Below, one piece after another: positions 15,856 through 24,937 of a DNA stretch of 60,937 bases (position 1 is its first letter; each line of letters begins with the position of its first letter). The notes beneath the pieces are model-generated. The model had not been told where the DNA came from, made no database searches, and was given only the letters and a program-made list of their open reading frames with translations. The position numbers and the translations under genes were made by a program. The DNA is taken from contig NZ_PGCL01000006.1 in assembly GCF_004297185.1 (NCBI RefSeq), positions 1 through 60,937 on the forward strand, read 5' to 3'. Source of the stretch: Methanofollis fontis. GTDB taxonomy: Archaea; Halobacteriota; Methanomicrobia; Methanomicrobiales; Methanofollaceae.

Positions 15856-17172
15856 TCACGCTCCGCCGGCACCGTCATAGCGCTCGATCAGGTCGGTCAC
15901 CCGCCTCACATCGTCGCCCTGCTTTCTTGCCTCTGAGAGATAGACGTTGAACACCTCGTCGGTGACCACATGGAGGGTGGGCTTAAAGAGATCGGCGTGC
16001 ATCGAGAGGTCGAAGTAGCGCGCCTCCGCCTCGCTGAAGCGGAGCGATCGGTACTCGCCGGTATGGGGCACATACACGGGATTTTCCTCATGCGGCGTCT
16101 TCAGCACCAGTTCTGCAAGCGGGGTGCGCGGGATCGGTTCGGCGACTGAGATGAACACGTCGTCGAGCATCTCCTCCTCGATAAACCCCTTTGTGGCCTG
16201 ATAGTCGTCCTCGGTCTCGGTCGGATACCCGACGATAAAGCACCCGGCCACATGCAGACCGTGCTGGCGCGACGCCTCCACGGCATCATGCATCTGCACC
16301 GTGCTCACCCCCTTGCCCATCTGGCGGAGGATCTCGTCGCTCCCTGACTCGAACCCGAAAAAGAGCCATCCAATCGTGTACTTCCGGATCGCCTCAAGGA
16401 TCTCGTCATTGATGGCGTCCACCCTGATATCGGGCGCCGATACATTCCGCGGCCCGAGTTCCTCTGCCAGCATCTCCAGGAGGGCGATGACGGCGCCGGT
16501 GTCCAGGTCGCCGTCATACCCATAGAGCGATCCCGTCCCCCCGGAGACGGAGAGGCGGACGGCCCCCTTCTCCCTGAACGCCCTGACCTCTTTGCGGATC
16601 TCGTCCAGATCCCTGCTCCTGATCTCCCTGCCGAAAAACCGCGGCACCTGACAGAAGGTGCAGGCCCCGATACAGCCCCGGTGTGTCTCGATATATGCGT
16701 TAGCACCCCTGATGCTCTGTTTTCCGATGGTGTCCGGGATAAGGGGCAGGGGGCGCTCCACCGATACCGGGAGGGCAGGGGGTGTCAGGACCACCCGTCC
16801 CTCCTCGCAGTATGCGATCCCCGGAAGACCGGGGTGCACGCCCTCCTTGAGGAGGCGGGGCACCGTCTCCTCCCCCTCGCCGACCACCACCGCATCGGGG
16901 CCGATCTCCCCCAGGATATACTCGGGATAGGCCGAAACCGGTCCGCCGACATAGACCGGACGCCCCGAGGCCCGCACCCCGGCGACGAACTCCCGTATTG
17001 CCGGGTCCATCAGGTGCTGGGTGGAGTAGAGGCTGAGGAGCACCGTTTCAGCATCGCCTGCCGCAAGGGCGGTGGAAAGCGCGACCTCGTGCCCGGCCTC
17101 CCGGACGACGCCGCCGATCAGCATTGCCCCATAGGTGGCGATCTCCGGTGAGATGACCACTGTCTTCATCAT
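15856..17172 (-). CDS. B12-binding domain / radical SAM protein (MJ0865-like)
   Basis: The N-terminal ~130 residues form a cobalamin-binding-like Rossmann region (GAMLIGGVVREAGHEV, VYVGGPVSAYPE, VVVGEGEETV). The radical SAM domain follows with the canonical cluster CIGACTFC (CX3CX2C) and a glycine-rich SVSGGTGSLYG loop. It resembles the archaeal B12-binding/radical SAM family of which MJ0865 is a member; its reaction is not known to me. Two ATGs at 17172 and 17169 are both possible starts. It is 146 bp upstream of the protease gene on the same strand. There is no evidence for a functional link with the surface proteins around it. Confidence 0.85.
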   Translation of the reverse strand: MMKTVVISPEIATYGAMLIGGVVREAGHEVALSTALAAGDAETVLLSLYSTQHLMDPAIREFVAGVRASGRPVYVGGPVSAYPEYILGEIGPDAVVVGEGEETVPRLLKEGVHPGLPGIAYCEEGRVVLTPPALPVSVERPLPLIPDTIGKQSIRGANAYIETHRGCIGACTFCQVPRFFGREIRSRDLDEIRKEVRAFREKGAVRLSVSGGTGSLYGYDGDLDTGAVIALLEMLAEELGPRNVSAPDIRVDAINDEILEAIRKYTIGWLFFGFESGSDEILRQMGKGVSTVQMHDAVEASRQHGLHVAGCFIVGYPTETEDDYQATKGFIEEEMLDDVFISVAEPIPRTPLAELVLKTPHEENPVYVPHTGEYRSLRFSEAEARYFDLSMHADLFKPTLHVVTDEVFNVYLSEARKQGDDVRRVTDLIERYDGAGGA

Positions 17173-17227
17173 GGGATCTATCGGCCGCGTGGCACTTCAA
17201 GGATCTGATCAAAAAAGAGGGATGGGT

Positions 17228-18541
17228 TCAGGGACGCCGCCGGAGCACGACCACCGCACCGAGAATTGCCAGGGCGCCGAGGGCGGTCACCGGCAGGGCG
17301 GCGGACTGGGTGGTCGGTGGCGGTGTCTGGACGAGCTGGGCCGAGACCGGGGTGGTGGTGCCGGCGTTCACCGTGGCCGTCGTCGACCAGTCCGCATAGC
17401 CGTTGAGCTTCAGGGTCACCGTATAGCTCCCCACCTGGAGGGAGGAGAGGGTGAGGGGGGTGACGCCCTTGTTTGCATTGTTCAGGTAGACCGTGGCCCC
17501 TGCGGGCTCGGAGGTGATCTCCATCGAACCGGTGTCGGCGCCGACCGGCGTGAGCGTGGAGCTGACCGTCGACTGCTGTCCTGAGTTCACGTTCACCGAG
17601 GTGATGGAGTCCTGGTAGCCGCTGAGGGTGAGCTTCACCTCATGGCTGCCGGGCGAGACGCCGATGACCACGAACCCTTCGGGATAGGTCCTGCCCTGAT
17701 AGGTGCCGTCCAGATAGATGTAGGCCCCGACCGGGTCTGAATACACGGCGATGGTCCCTGAGGTCGGCTGCGAGTCAGGGGTGAGGCTGACCGAGACGTG
17801 GGCCTGCTGGCTTGGATACACCCGCACGCTTCCGGACCATTCCTGGTATCCGGCCTTCTCGATCTCCACCACATGGGTGCCCTGATCGACGCCGGTGATC
17901 GTCTTCGGCGTGGTGCCCTGGTAGGATCCGTCCAGATAGACATAGGCGCCGGAGGGGCTGGAGGTGACATAGATCGACCCCTGCGACGGTTCGTGAGAGA
18001 GCACGGCATAGACGTTCGTCACGCCACCGGCGCTGACACCGGCGGACTGGGTGAAGGTGGTGTAACCGTCGAGGCTCACCTGCACCGAGTGGGAGCCCAC
18101 CGAGAGACCGGAGATCACCTGCGGCGTCCTGCCGTAGTAGGACCCGTCAACATAGGTCTTCGCACCGGACGGGCTGGAGGTCACCGAGAGGGTGCCGGTG
18201 GAGGGGGGCACCGGCGTGGGTACCGGGTTCAGGGTGATATAGATCGTCTTTGTCTCCCCTGCCGCCGGATAGGATCCGATGGAGGTCGAAGAGGTGTAAT
18301 ACCCGTCCATCGTTGCCTTGGCGGTGTAATAGGGTGTGCCGGTGGTATAGACCGGGACATTCAGCTGCCCGCTGGAGATCTGCCCCTTGTAGTCGTTGTC
18401 GAAGTAGATCGATGCGCCGTCGACGTTGCAGCTCACCTGAATCCAGGCCTCGTCTCCGCCGATGGTGGCGGCCGAGACAGAGGCGGTCAGGAGGAGGAGC
18501 ACCAGTGCCCCCCCGGTCAGAAGGAATGCCTTTCTGATCAT
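17228..18541 (-). CDS. PEGA-domain surface protein with C-terminal membrane anchor
   Basis: The 437-residue protein has a signal peptide (MIRKAFLLTGGALVLLLLTA), an N-terminal region with one PEGA-like unit, then four clear PEGA domains (SSPSGAKTYVDG, SSPSGAYVYLDG, SDPVGAYIYLDG, SEPAGATVYLNN, each followed by a GxHxV or GSYTV strand). A Pro/Thr linker and one C-terminal membrane helix with the basic tail RRRP follow, so the repeats should face outward while tethered to the membrane. PEGA domains are beta-rich modules common in methanogen surface proteins. A TATA-like box on the minus strand near 18573-18580 gives a start close to the ATG and a very short leader. It is independent of the giant PEGA/GLUG gene and less repetitive at the DNA level. 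Confidence 0.9.
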   Translation of the reverse strand: MIRKAFLLTGGALVLLLLTASVSAATIGGDEAWIQVSCNVDGASIYFDNDYKGQISSGQLNVPVYTTGTPYYTAKATMDGYYTSSTSIGSYPAAGETKTIYITLNPVPTPVPPSTGTLSVTSSPSGAKTYVDGSYYGRTPQVISGLSVGSHSVQVSLDGYTTFTQSAGVSAGGVTNVYAVLSHEPSQGSIYVTSSPSGAYVYLDGSYQGTTPKTITGVDQGTHVVEIEKAGYQEWSGSVRVYPSQQAHVSVSLTPDSQPTSGTIAVYSDPVGAYIYLDGTYQGRTYPEGFVVIGVSPGSHEVKLTLSGYQDSITSVNVNSGQQSTVSSTLTPVGADTGSMEITSEPAGATVYLNNANKGVTPLTLSSLQVGSYTVTLKLNGYADWSTTATVNAGTTTPVSAQLVQTPPPTTQSAALPVTALGALAILGAVVVLRRRP

Positions 18542-18640
18542 GATGGATCAGGTATTGAGTACGGAAACTCACGATATATTCTTTGTTTTTTCTTCCTGCA
18601 GAACCGGGCCACCTCTGCCAGAAATGAATGGTTTTTCCGG

Positions 18641-19711
18641 TTACGGTGTGGTGGTCCTGGCGATCCGGCGGGCATAGCGCTCGGTGAACAGGGCAAGCAG
18701 TGTCGCACCGCCGCCGACGACCAGCAGACCCGTCCAGCCGGCCGGAACGGCGGTGCCGGCGGCGAGAAGCACGACCAGGTTGACCGGATTGCCCGGGACC
18801 GAGAGCACGACCAGGAGCACCGCCACCAGGGCAGTGGAGTAGATGAACTGTGCGCTCGTGCGTTCACGGTAATGGAGCGCTGCGATCGCCCCGATAAGGA
18901 TCAGGGCCAGTGATGCCACTGCGACATGGAGGAGCACCGGGACGACATTGGCGATGGTGATGCCGTTGATGGCGAGCAGGATGAGCCATGCACCGGCCTG
19001 AACCGGGACGAGCACCCATGCGGCGAACACCTTGCCCCAGAGGATCTCGGAGAAGGTGAGCGGCGTCGAGAGCAGGGTCTCGAGGGTGCGGGCGCTGTAT
19101 TCCTCGGTGATGAAGTCGATGATCAGGCTTGCCGAGATAATCGCCGGCATGAACAGCAGGAGAGGAACGAGCAAACCGTAGATGAAGATGAAAAAGCCCT
19201 GTCCGCCGCTTCCTGAAGGTATGGCGACCTCGATGGGGAGGACGTCGAGACGGTCGCTGCGGGTATCCCTGAGCATCCCCTCATAGGTCTCCAGCGCCTC
19301 CCGGATCCGGGTGCCGGTGACCGATGCGGAGATGTCGTTTTTCACGGTGTACAGGGTGATCTTGACGGGTTCGGCAGCATCGGGCGGGGTATCCGGCACC
19401 CAGACCGCGGCCGCCAGCTTCCGTTCGGAGAGGGAGGCCACGGCATCGGAGAGGTCCATGTGATGCACGGAGAAGCCTTTCTCCTCCAGAAGGCCATCGA
19501 GCGGAGAGTCCGCACCTGCATACCCCACAGCATACCCGCCGGCAAGACCGCCGAGCGAGGAGGGGTCGTAGAGGGTGGTCAACCCCACGACCAGGAACGA
19601 GGAGAACATGGCGATAAAGACCTGCAACAGGATCGCAAGCACGATCGTCCGCTCGTTCCGTATCCCCCTGAGTTCTTTTCGTGCGATTGTCAGGATATGT
19701 CGGGCGTTCAT
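18641..19711 (-). CDS. ABC-2 type transporter permease (NatB-like)
   Basis: The 356-residue membrane protein starts with a cytoplasmic stretch LTIARKELRGIRNERT and a first membrane helix. A large extracytoplasmic loop of about 120 residues follows, then five further membrane helices. The segment FITEEYSARTLETLLSTP is typical of ABC-2 (NatB/ABC2_membrane_3) exporters. It overlaps the upstream permease gene by 4 bp, so the two are probably translationally coupled. With the divergent ATPase at 21577 they form a NatA-NatB-type exporter; the substrate is unknown. Confidence 0.88.
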   Translation of the reverse strand: MNARHILTIARKELRGIRNERTIVLAILLQVFIAMFSSFLVVGLTTLYDPSSLGGLAGGYAVGYAGADSPLDGLLEEKGFSVHHMDLSDAVASLSERKLAAAVWVPDTPPDAAEPVKITLYTVKNDISASVTGTRIREALETYEGMLRDTRSDRLDVLPIEVAIPSGSGGQGFFIFIYGLLVPLLLFMPAIISASLIIDFITEEYSARTLETLLSTPLTFSEILWGKVFAAWVLVPVQAGAWLILLAINGITIANVVPVLLHVAVASLALILIGAIAALHYRERTSAQFIYSTALVAVLLVVLSVPGNPVNLVVLLAAGTAVPAGWTGLLVVGGGATLLALFTERYARRIARTTTP

Positions 19712-21444
19712 AGCGCACCCCCGATCAGTATCAGGTTATAGGCGGCATGAACCGCGGCGGCGAGCAGGATCGCCGGGACATAGGCGCCCCGCCCGCCCAC
19801 CTTCAGGGCCGCCCCCACGATGAGGGCGCCGGCCGAATGGAGGAGGAAAGGCATCCAGAGCAGACCCACGCCCGAGAAGAGGACGGCGCCGAAGACCGAC
19901 CCGGTCACCTGGGAGAGCATCGCAAACAGCAGGAGTTTCTCGCCGACCAGAAAACCAAGACCGGTTGCTGCGGCGGCGATGACCACGTTCTTCCAGGTGA
20001 ATAGACCGGGTATCCCCCGCCAGACGGCGATGATCCCGATCGACTTCGCCGCCTCCTCGGTGAGCGCCGCCAGCAGGATCAGGAGCAGCAGGGACCAGGG
20101 CAGCGGGAGGTTGAAGAGCAGCACCAGGTACATCAGCTGCACCATGAAGACGAGGGGGATGGAGAGGGCGTTGACGGCGACGAGCGAGGCGAAGGGGTGG
20201 TTCCTGGACATCGCCGAGAAGATGAAGGAGCGCAGGCGCGAGGTGAGGCGCTCCTGGGAAAACAACCGCTCTTCATTGAAGTTCCGGGTGCAGAGCCAGA
20301 GTATCAGGGCCGTAGAGAGCCAGAAGAGGGCGGTGGCATAGAGATAGTCGGCAGCCGAAAACCCGCTCCCCCCGAACTCCAGCACGATCAGGGTGAGGGG
20401 GGAGATCAGGCTGATCACATGGACATTTGCGAACACCGAGGGGAAGAAGAGGTAGGAGGTCATCACCGTCGAGAAGAAGATGGAGAGAAAGGAGAGTTCC
20501 CGGTAACTCCGCGCCGTCATGCCGATGAGCAGCGCCGCCGCAAGGAAGAAGAGGATGACCGGGACGAGGGGGAGGAGCACGACGAAGGACCCGCCGGATA
20601 CCAGGACGATCGCCGAACTGATGAGGATCATCAGGAGGAAGTACGGGAGCATCTTGCCGCAGATGATCGTCAGGGGACCGGCCGGTGTGGAGAGCAGGAT
20701 CTCGCCCCGCCGGTCGGTGCGTTCGTTTGCGACCGACATCATGGCGAACTGCGAGGTGAAATAGAGGGGGAAAATAAAGACGAAGACATAGATGAGCGAA
20801 TCGAAGGGGAGGGGCGGTGAGAGCTGGGACGGGGTCTTGAACTCCCCGAGGTCGGGCCCGTCTGAGAACATCCCGAGATATCTGGTGACGGTGCCGCTGT
20901 CCGCGGGTGCGGCGGCAAGATCCTCCCGCAGGTCCTCTGCCGTGACGGCGAGTGTCGCCGATGGCGTGGGCACCTCCTCGACCGGTCCTGAGGGGCGGAC
21001 CGTATCGCCCCTCTGCACGGCGGAGATGATCTCCCCGCTCTCCGTCGCATCGAAGTCGAGTCTGCTCTCCACCTCCACCGTATCGATCCAGAGCGGATAG
21101 GCGGCAAAGAGGTCGCTCTCCCCGGTATAGACGGCACCCGTATAGTGGCGGTAGGTGGTGGCAAAGGCCGAGAGTGCCGCCCGCCCCTTCGCCGTCGGAC
21201 CGGCGTGCGCCTCCCCTCCGACGACGATCAGGTCGTATGCGTCCGTGCCGCCGATCTGCCGGGGATCGGCGAGGGTCACGGAAAAGACGGTGTTCTCGGC
21301 GATGATCGCCGCCACTGCCTGATCGTCGGTGATCGCCGTATAGATGCCGTCCTGCAGGTGGACGCCGCTCTGGGCGGCAAAACCGGAGGCCAGAAGGAGG
21401 GCGACGAGCAGGACGGCGGTCATGGGGAGGACGTCCCTGCTCAT
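19708..21444 (-). CDS. ABC-2 permease fused to a PrsW/CPBP-like intramembrane protease domain
   Basis: The N-terminal ~400 residues form an ABC-2 permease with one membrane helix, a long extracytoplasmic domain and a cluster of helices (the signature ERTDRRGEILLSTPAGPL lies before helix 2). The last ~160 residues form a second membrane domain with LTEEAAKSIGI (EExxK), LGFLVGEKLLLF, LLHSAG and AAVHAAYN, arranged like glutamic intramembrane proteases of the PrsW/CPBP type. The coordinates use ATG 21444 (578 aa). The frame stays open upstream and encodes ISLRTALTIARWETKRSLTT, which aligns with the N-terminus of the neighbouring permease (ARHILTIARKE). The true start is therefore probably near 21498-21504, but only CTG or ATC codons occur there. 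Related permease-protease fusions are known in bacteria and archaea; function is inferred. Confidence 0.8.
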   Translation of the reverse strand: MSRDVLPMTAVLLVALLLASGFAAQSGVHLQDGIYTAITDDQAVAAIIAENTVFSVTLADPRQIGGTDAYDLIVVGGEAHAGPTAKGRAALSAFATTYRHYTGAVYTGESDLFAAYPLWIDTVEVESRLDFDATESGEIISAVQRGDTVRPSGPVEEVPTPSATLAVTAEDLREDLAAAPADSGTVTRYLGMFSDGPDLGEFKTPSQLSPPLPFDSLIYVFVFIFPLYFTSQFAMMSVANERTDRRGEILLSTPAGPLTIICGKMLPYFLLMILISSAIVLVSGGSFVVLLPLVPVILFFLAAALLIGMTARSYRELSFLSIFFSTVMTSYLFFPSVFANVHVISLISPLTLIVLEFGGSGFSAADYLYATALFWLSTALILWLCTRNFNEERLFSQERLTSRLRSFIFSAMSRNHPFASLVAVNALSIPLVFMVQLMYLVLLFNLPLPWSLLLLILLAALTEEAAKSIGIIAVWRGIPGLFTWKNVVIAAAATGLGFLVGEKLLLFAMLSQVTGSVFGAVLFSGVGLLWMPFLLHSAGALIVGAALKVGGRGAYVPAILLAAAVHAAYNLILIGGAL

Positions 21445-21543
21445 CGTGGTGAGAGAGCGTTTTGTCTCCCACCGTGCAATGGTCAGGGCGGTACGCAGGC
21501 TGATCTGGATCGACTCCTGCGGGATCGTTTGACTGTATGGAAT

Positions 21544-21553
21544 ATGATTTATC
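21544..21553 (+). promoter_or_regulatory. TATA box of leaderless ABC ATPase gene
   Basis: GATTTATCC is centred about 27 bp before the ATG at 21577, the usual archaeal TATA-to-start distance. No Shine-Dalgarno precedes the ATG, so the transcript is probably leaderless. Confidence 0.55.
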
Positions 21554-21576
21554 CGGTGGCGATAAGACCCGATATA

Positions 21577-22464
21577 ATGATCATCGCACGGGATCTGGTC
21601 AAGGACTACGGGACGTTCCGGGCGCTCGACGGGGTGAGTTTTGATCTGGGGGAGGGGGAGATCCTGGGCGTGGTCGGGCACAACGGCGCCGGAAAAACCA
21701 CTCTCCTGAAGATCCTCTCCGGCCTCTCCCTGCCGACCTCGGGCGCTCTTTCCATCGCCGGAACCGATGTCCTCCGCCATCCCGGTGCCCTCAAACAGAC
21801 CCTCGGCTATCTCCCCGAGGAGTCGCGCCTCTATGAGACGATGCGTGTCGCCGACTATCTCTCGTTCTTCGGTGAGATCTATGCCCTCTCCGGGGACGAG
21901 ATCCGCAGACGGAGTGCGGACCTCCTCGCCTCCCTCTCCCTTGATGCAGGGGAGAAGCGGATCGGCGAACTATCCAAGGGGATGCGGCGGAAGGTGGCGA
22001 TCGCCCGCTCACTCCTCCACGACCCCCGGTTTCTCGTCTATGACGAACCGGCGTCCGGCCTCGACCCGATGACCGGGCGGTTCATCGGTGATTATCTGCG
22101 GCAACTGCGTTCAGAGGGGAGGACGATCGTGCTCTCGGCCCACAACCTCTACCAGATCGAGGAGATCTGCGACCGCGTGATGATCCTCAGGCGCGGCCGG
22201 ATCGAGGCCTTCGGGACAATGCAAGGTTTACGCGAGCGTTTCGGCTCGCTCACCTACGAGATCTATTTCAGCATATCCGACCCCGGAAACCTGGACCCCT
22301 CCCTCGCCTATTCGCGCGCCGAGGGTATCTATATGGCCTCTGCCGACGATGTCGCCGGCATGAACGAGGTGACGGCGGCCGTTGCGGCGGGCGGCGGGAC
22401 GGTGGAGCGGATCGAGTCAAAATACCCCTCGCTCGAGGAGATGCTTGTCGCCGTCGGAAAATGA
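21577..22464 (+). CDS. ABC transporter ATP-binding protein (NatA-like)
   Basis: The 295-residue ATPase contains Walker A GHNGAGKTTLLKIL, the signature ELSKGMRRKVAIARSL, Walker B FLVYDEPASGLDP and the H-loop region VLSAHN. A ~70-residue C-terminal extension follows, as in drug- or sodium-export ATPases. The ATG at 21577 is chosen because the ABC domain begins there (MIIARDLVKDYGTFRALDG) and a TATA box lies at the right distance. It is divergent from the two ABC-2 permease genes and almost certainly powers them. The 5' end overlaps the possible upstream extension of the permease frame only if a much earlier start were used there. Confidence 0.93.
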   Translation: MIIARDLVKDYGTFRALDGVSFDLGEGEILGVVGHNGAGKTTLLKILSGLSLPTSGALSIAGTDVLRHPGALKQTLGYLPEESRLYETMRVADYLSFFGEIYALSGDEIRRRSADLLASLSLDAGEKRIGELSKGMRRKVAIARSLLHDPRFLVYDEPASGLDPMTGRFIGDYLRQLRSEGRTIVLSAHNLYQIEEICDRVMILRRGRIEAFGTMQGLRERFGSLTYEIYFSISDPGNLDPSLAYSRAEGIYMASADDVAGMNEVTAAVAAGGGTVERIESKYPSLEEMLVAVGK

Positions 22465-22698
22465 TGGATTGAACGAGTTCAGGCGCATCGTCCGTCAAAA
22501 CCCGGAACCCCCCGTCCGGTGCACCCTCTTGCTGGTGGACTCCGCCTCGCCAGAATGCCCGAAATAATGCTCTGATAGAACAAAAAACCATTCGATGGCG
22601 TCCCTGGTGCCGGATCATATGCTTCCCATGGAACTCCATGCAACGACACGCTGCCGCACGACAGAAAAACGACAACAAAACCAACGCAAGAATAAGAA

Positions 22699-22772
22699 CG
22701 GGCCTGAAGGGATTTGAACCCCTGGCCTGCGGATTAAGAGTCCGCCGCTATGCCAAACTAAGCTACAGGCCC
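22699..22772 (-). tRNA. tRNA-Lys (CUU)
   Basis: The minus strand folds as a cloverleaf: acceptor GGGCCTG/CAGGCCC, anticodon stem GCGGA/TCCGC with loop CTCTTAA (anticodon CTT), T loop GTTCAAATC and discriminator G. CCA is not encoded. On the minus strand a TATA-like TTTATATC lies about 38 bp upstream (22808-22815). Confidence 0.97.
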
Positions 22773-22802
22773 CTGTGGTTTGACCATACTATATTGGCTA
22801 AA

Positions 22803-22815
22803 TTTTGATATAAAG
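22803..22815. promoter_or_regulatory. AT-rich divergent promoter (tRNA-Lys / RCK-DHH gene)
   Basis: The sequence TTTTGATATAAAG can serve as a TATA box on either strand. It lies about 38 bp from the tRNA-Lys gene on one side and 10-20 bp from the candidate starts of the next gene on the other. Confidence 0.4.
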
Positions 22816-22824
22816 GTTGTGGCG

Positions 22825-24327
22825 ATGGTTAATTATTCAGAGAGATCACACGATGTTCAGATGGCCGATGCAGCTCCTCCCGGATCGCCCGGGAAGATAA
22901 AATACCTCATCTGTGGCTGCGGGAGCACGGGATATAACGTTGTAGAGGAACTCTACAAGGAAACCGACTCAATACTTATTCTCGATAAGGATGAAAAGCG
23001 GGTCGAAGACCTGCTTGATCAGAAATACGATGCAGTCGTCCGTGATCTGAAGGATCCGGACCTTTTCGAGGATCTGCCAGTTCCAGAAGTCATATTCGTC
23101 CTTTCAAACGATCGGGATGCAAATCTCGCCATTGTCAGGGCCGCCGAGGACACCTATCCCTCCGCCCACCTGATCGCGCGGGCGACGGATCCGATGAGCA
23201 AGGACATGCTCGAAGATGCCGGTGCCGACGTCGTTCTCTATCCACAGGAGGTCATTGCAAAAACCGCCGTGCATCGTGTCCGCCGTCTCTCGGCGGCACG
23301 CATTGCACGCAAACTCTACACCCTCCTCGGTTCATGGGAGGGGACGCTGGGGATCGTGACCCATACCAATCCCGACCCGGACTCGGTCTCGAGCGCCATG
23401 GCGCTGGCGGCGATGGCGCGGGATGCGAGCGACGGAAAACTGAAGGCGCGCATCCTCTATGACGGCAATATCGGTCACCAGGAGAACCGGGCCTTTGTCA
23501 ACCTCCTTGACATCACCATGGAGCGGATCACGCCCGAGGTCCTCGGCGAATGCGAACATCTCGCCATTGTCGATTCATCGGCGCCGGGCGTGAACAATGC
23601 CCTTGACCGCGATGCCCGCGTGAACATCATCATCGATCACCACAAGAACGGCACCCACGACTCCACCACCTCCGATTTTGTCGATATCAGGCCTGGAATG
23701 GGGGCGACCGCCTCCATCATGACGCAGTACCTCCAGGAACTCGATATCCCGGTGGACACCAAGGTGGCGACCGCCCTCCTCTACGGCATCCGGGCGGACA
23801 CGCGGGACTTCAGGCGGAACACCTCGCCGCAGGACCTGAACTATGCCGCCTTTCTGCTTCCGCTCACCGACAGGGATATCCTGGACAAGATCATGTCTCC
23901 GGCCGTCTCGCAGGAGACCCTCGATGTGATCGGGAACGCCATCCGGGGGCGGGAGGTCGTCTCCGGCTACCTCTTCACGAATGTCGGCTACCTGCGCAAC
24001 CGCGACGCCGTGCCGCAGGCGGCGGACATGCTGATCAACCTCGAAGGGGTGAACACGGCCCTCGTCTACGGCATCACCGACACGAATATCATCTTCTCCG
24101 CCCGCAACCGGGATATCAGGATTCACATCGGCAAGGTGCTCGAGGAGGCCTTCGCCGGTCTCGGCGAGGCGGGCGGGCATGCAAATATGGCCGCCGCATC
24201 AGTGCCGCTCACCTACTTCTCGATGGTCAAGGACAAGGAGGACCTCCTCGACCTGATCATCGACCCCATCCTCAAGCGCATCCGGCGGATCGTGGGGCTC
24301 GAGAACGAGGCAAACCATGAGGTTTGA
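22825..24327 (+). CDS. RCK (TrkA-N) domain - DHH/DHHA1 phosphoesterase
   Basis: The 500-residue protein begins with a Rossmann RCK domain (YLICGCGSTGYNVVEEL, ILDKDEKRVEDLL, VVRDLKDPDLF). A DHH phosphoesterase domain follows, with THTNPDPDS, IVDSSAPG and IIIDHHKNG, and a C-terminal DHHA1 module ending in GEAGGHANMAA. DHH proteins are metal-dependent phosphodiesterases that cleave cyclic dinucleotides, short oligonucleotides or nucleotides. The RCK part suggests control by NAD(H) or a nucleotide; the substrate is inferred only in general terms. ATG 22825 follows the weak ribosome site AGGTTGTGG; ATG 22861 is an alternative. It overlaps mptE by 11 bp, suggesting one transcription unit. Confidence 0.88.
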   Translation: MVNYSERSHDVQMADAAPPGSPGKIKYLICGCGSTGYNVVEELYKETDSILILDKDEKRVEDLLDQKYDAVVRDLKDPDLFEDLPVPEVIFVLSNDRDANLAIVRAAEDTYPSAHLIARATDPMSKDMLEDAGADVVLYPQEVIAKTAVHRVRRLSAARIARKLYTLLGSWEGTLGIVTHTNPDPDSVSSAMALAAMARDASDGKLKARILYDGNIGHQENRAFVNLLDITMERITPEVLGECEHLAIVDSSAPGVNNALDRDARVNIIIDHHKNGTHDSTTSDFVDIRPGMGATASIMTQYLQELDIPVDTKVATALLYGIRADTRDFRRNTSPQDLNYAAFLLPLTDRDILDKIMSPAVSQETLDVIGNAIRGREVVSGYLFTNVGYLRNRDAVPQAADMLINLEGVNTALVYGITDTNIIFSARNRDIRIHIGKVLEEAFAGLGEAGGHANMAAASVPLTYFSMVKDKEDLLDLIIDPILKRIRRIVGLENEANHEV

Positions 24328-24937
24328 GGACTGGGAACCCTTTTATACCGAGATCCTGGATTATTTCTCGTTTGATCGCGCCGGCGACGAGGAGGCCGCC
24401 CGCATCCTGGACACCCTCCTCGACCGGGACGACTGCGCCGCCCTCGCCGCCCTCTGCGCCGGGCGGACCGTGACGGTCTGCGGGAACGCCCCCACGCTGC
24501 CCGCAGAGATCGGACGGATCGAGGGCACGGTCTTTGCCGCCGATGCCGCCGCCGACCTGCTGTATGCCAGAGGCATCAGGCCGGACGCTGTGTTCACCGA
24601 TCTCGACGGGGCGACCGACGCCTTCGAGGAGATGAACCGTGAGGGCACGGTGCTGGTCGTCCACGCCCACGGCGACAACATCCCCCTCCTCCGCCTGCGG
24701 GTGCCCCGGTATGCCGGTCCGATCGTCGGCACCACTCAGGCCCGCCCCTTCGGCCGGATCCATAACTTCGGCGGTTTCTCAGACGGTGACCGCGCCGCCT
24801 TCGCCGCCCATGCCCTCGGTGCGTCGCGGGTGGTCCTGGTCGGCTTCGACCTCGACGACCCGGACGTCGATCCGGTGAAGCGGGGCAAACTCCGGTGGGC
24901 CCGCCGCCTTCTCGCTCTCCTTGGCCATGAGATCTGA
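24317..24937 (+). CDS. mptE: 6-hydroxymethyl-7,8-dihydropterin pyrophosphokinase, archaeal MptE type
   Basis: The 206-residue protein matches the DUF115/MptE family, the archaeal enzyme that pyrophosphorylates 6-hydroxymethyl-7,8-dihydropterin for tetrahydromethanopterin synthesis. Typical segments are VTVCGNAPTLPAEI, GIRPDAVFTDLDG with the acidic metal site, VVHAHGDNIP, and NFGGFSDGDRAAF near the C-terminus. It overlaps the RCK-DHH gene upstream by 11 bp and the radical SAM gene downstream by 11 bp, so the three are very likely cotranslated. A cofactor role for the operon is consistent but unproven for the partners. Confidence 0.88.
   Translation: MRFEDWEPFYTEILDYFSFDRAGDEEAARILDTLLDRDDCAALAALCAGRTVTVCGNAPTLPAEIGRIEGTVFAADAAADLLYARGIRPDAVFTDLDGATDAFEEMNREGTVLVVHAHGDNIPLLRLRVPRYAGPIVGTTQARPFGRIHNFGGFSDGDRAAFAAHALGASRVVLVGFDLDDPDVDPVKRGKLRWARRLLALLGHEI

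Noticed and set aside
20273-21472. 399-codon minus-strand frame within the permease-protease gene
   Set aside because: Arg/Gly/His-rich alternative frame; the overlapping frame has membrane helices and family motifs.
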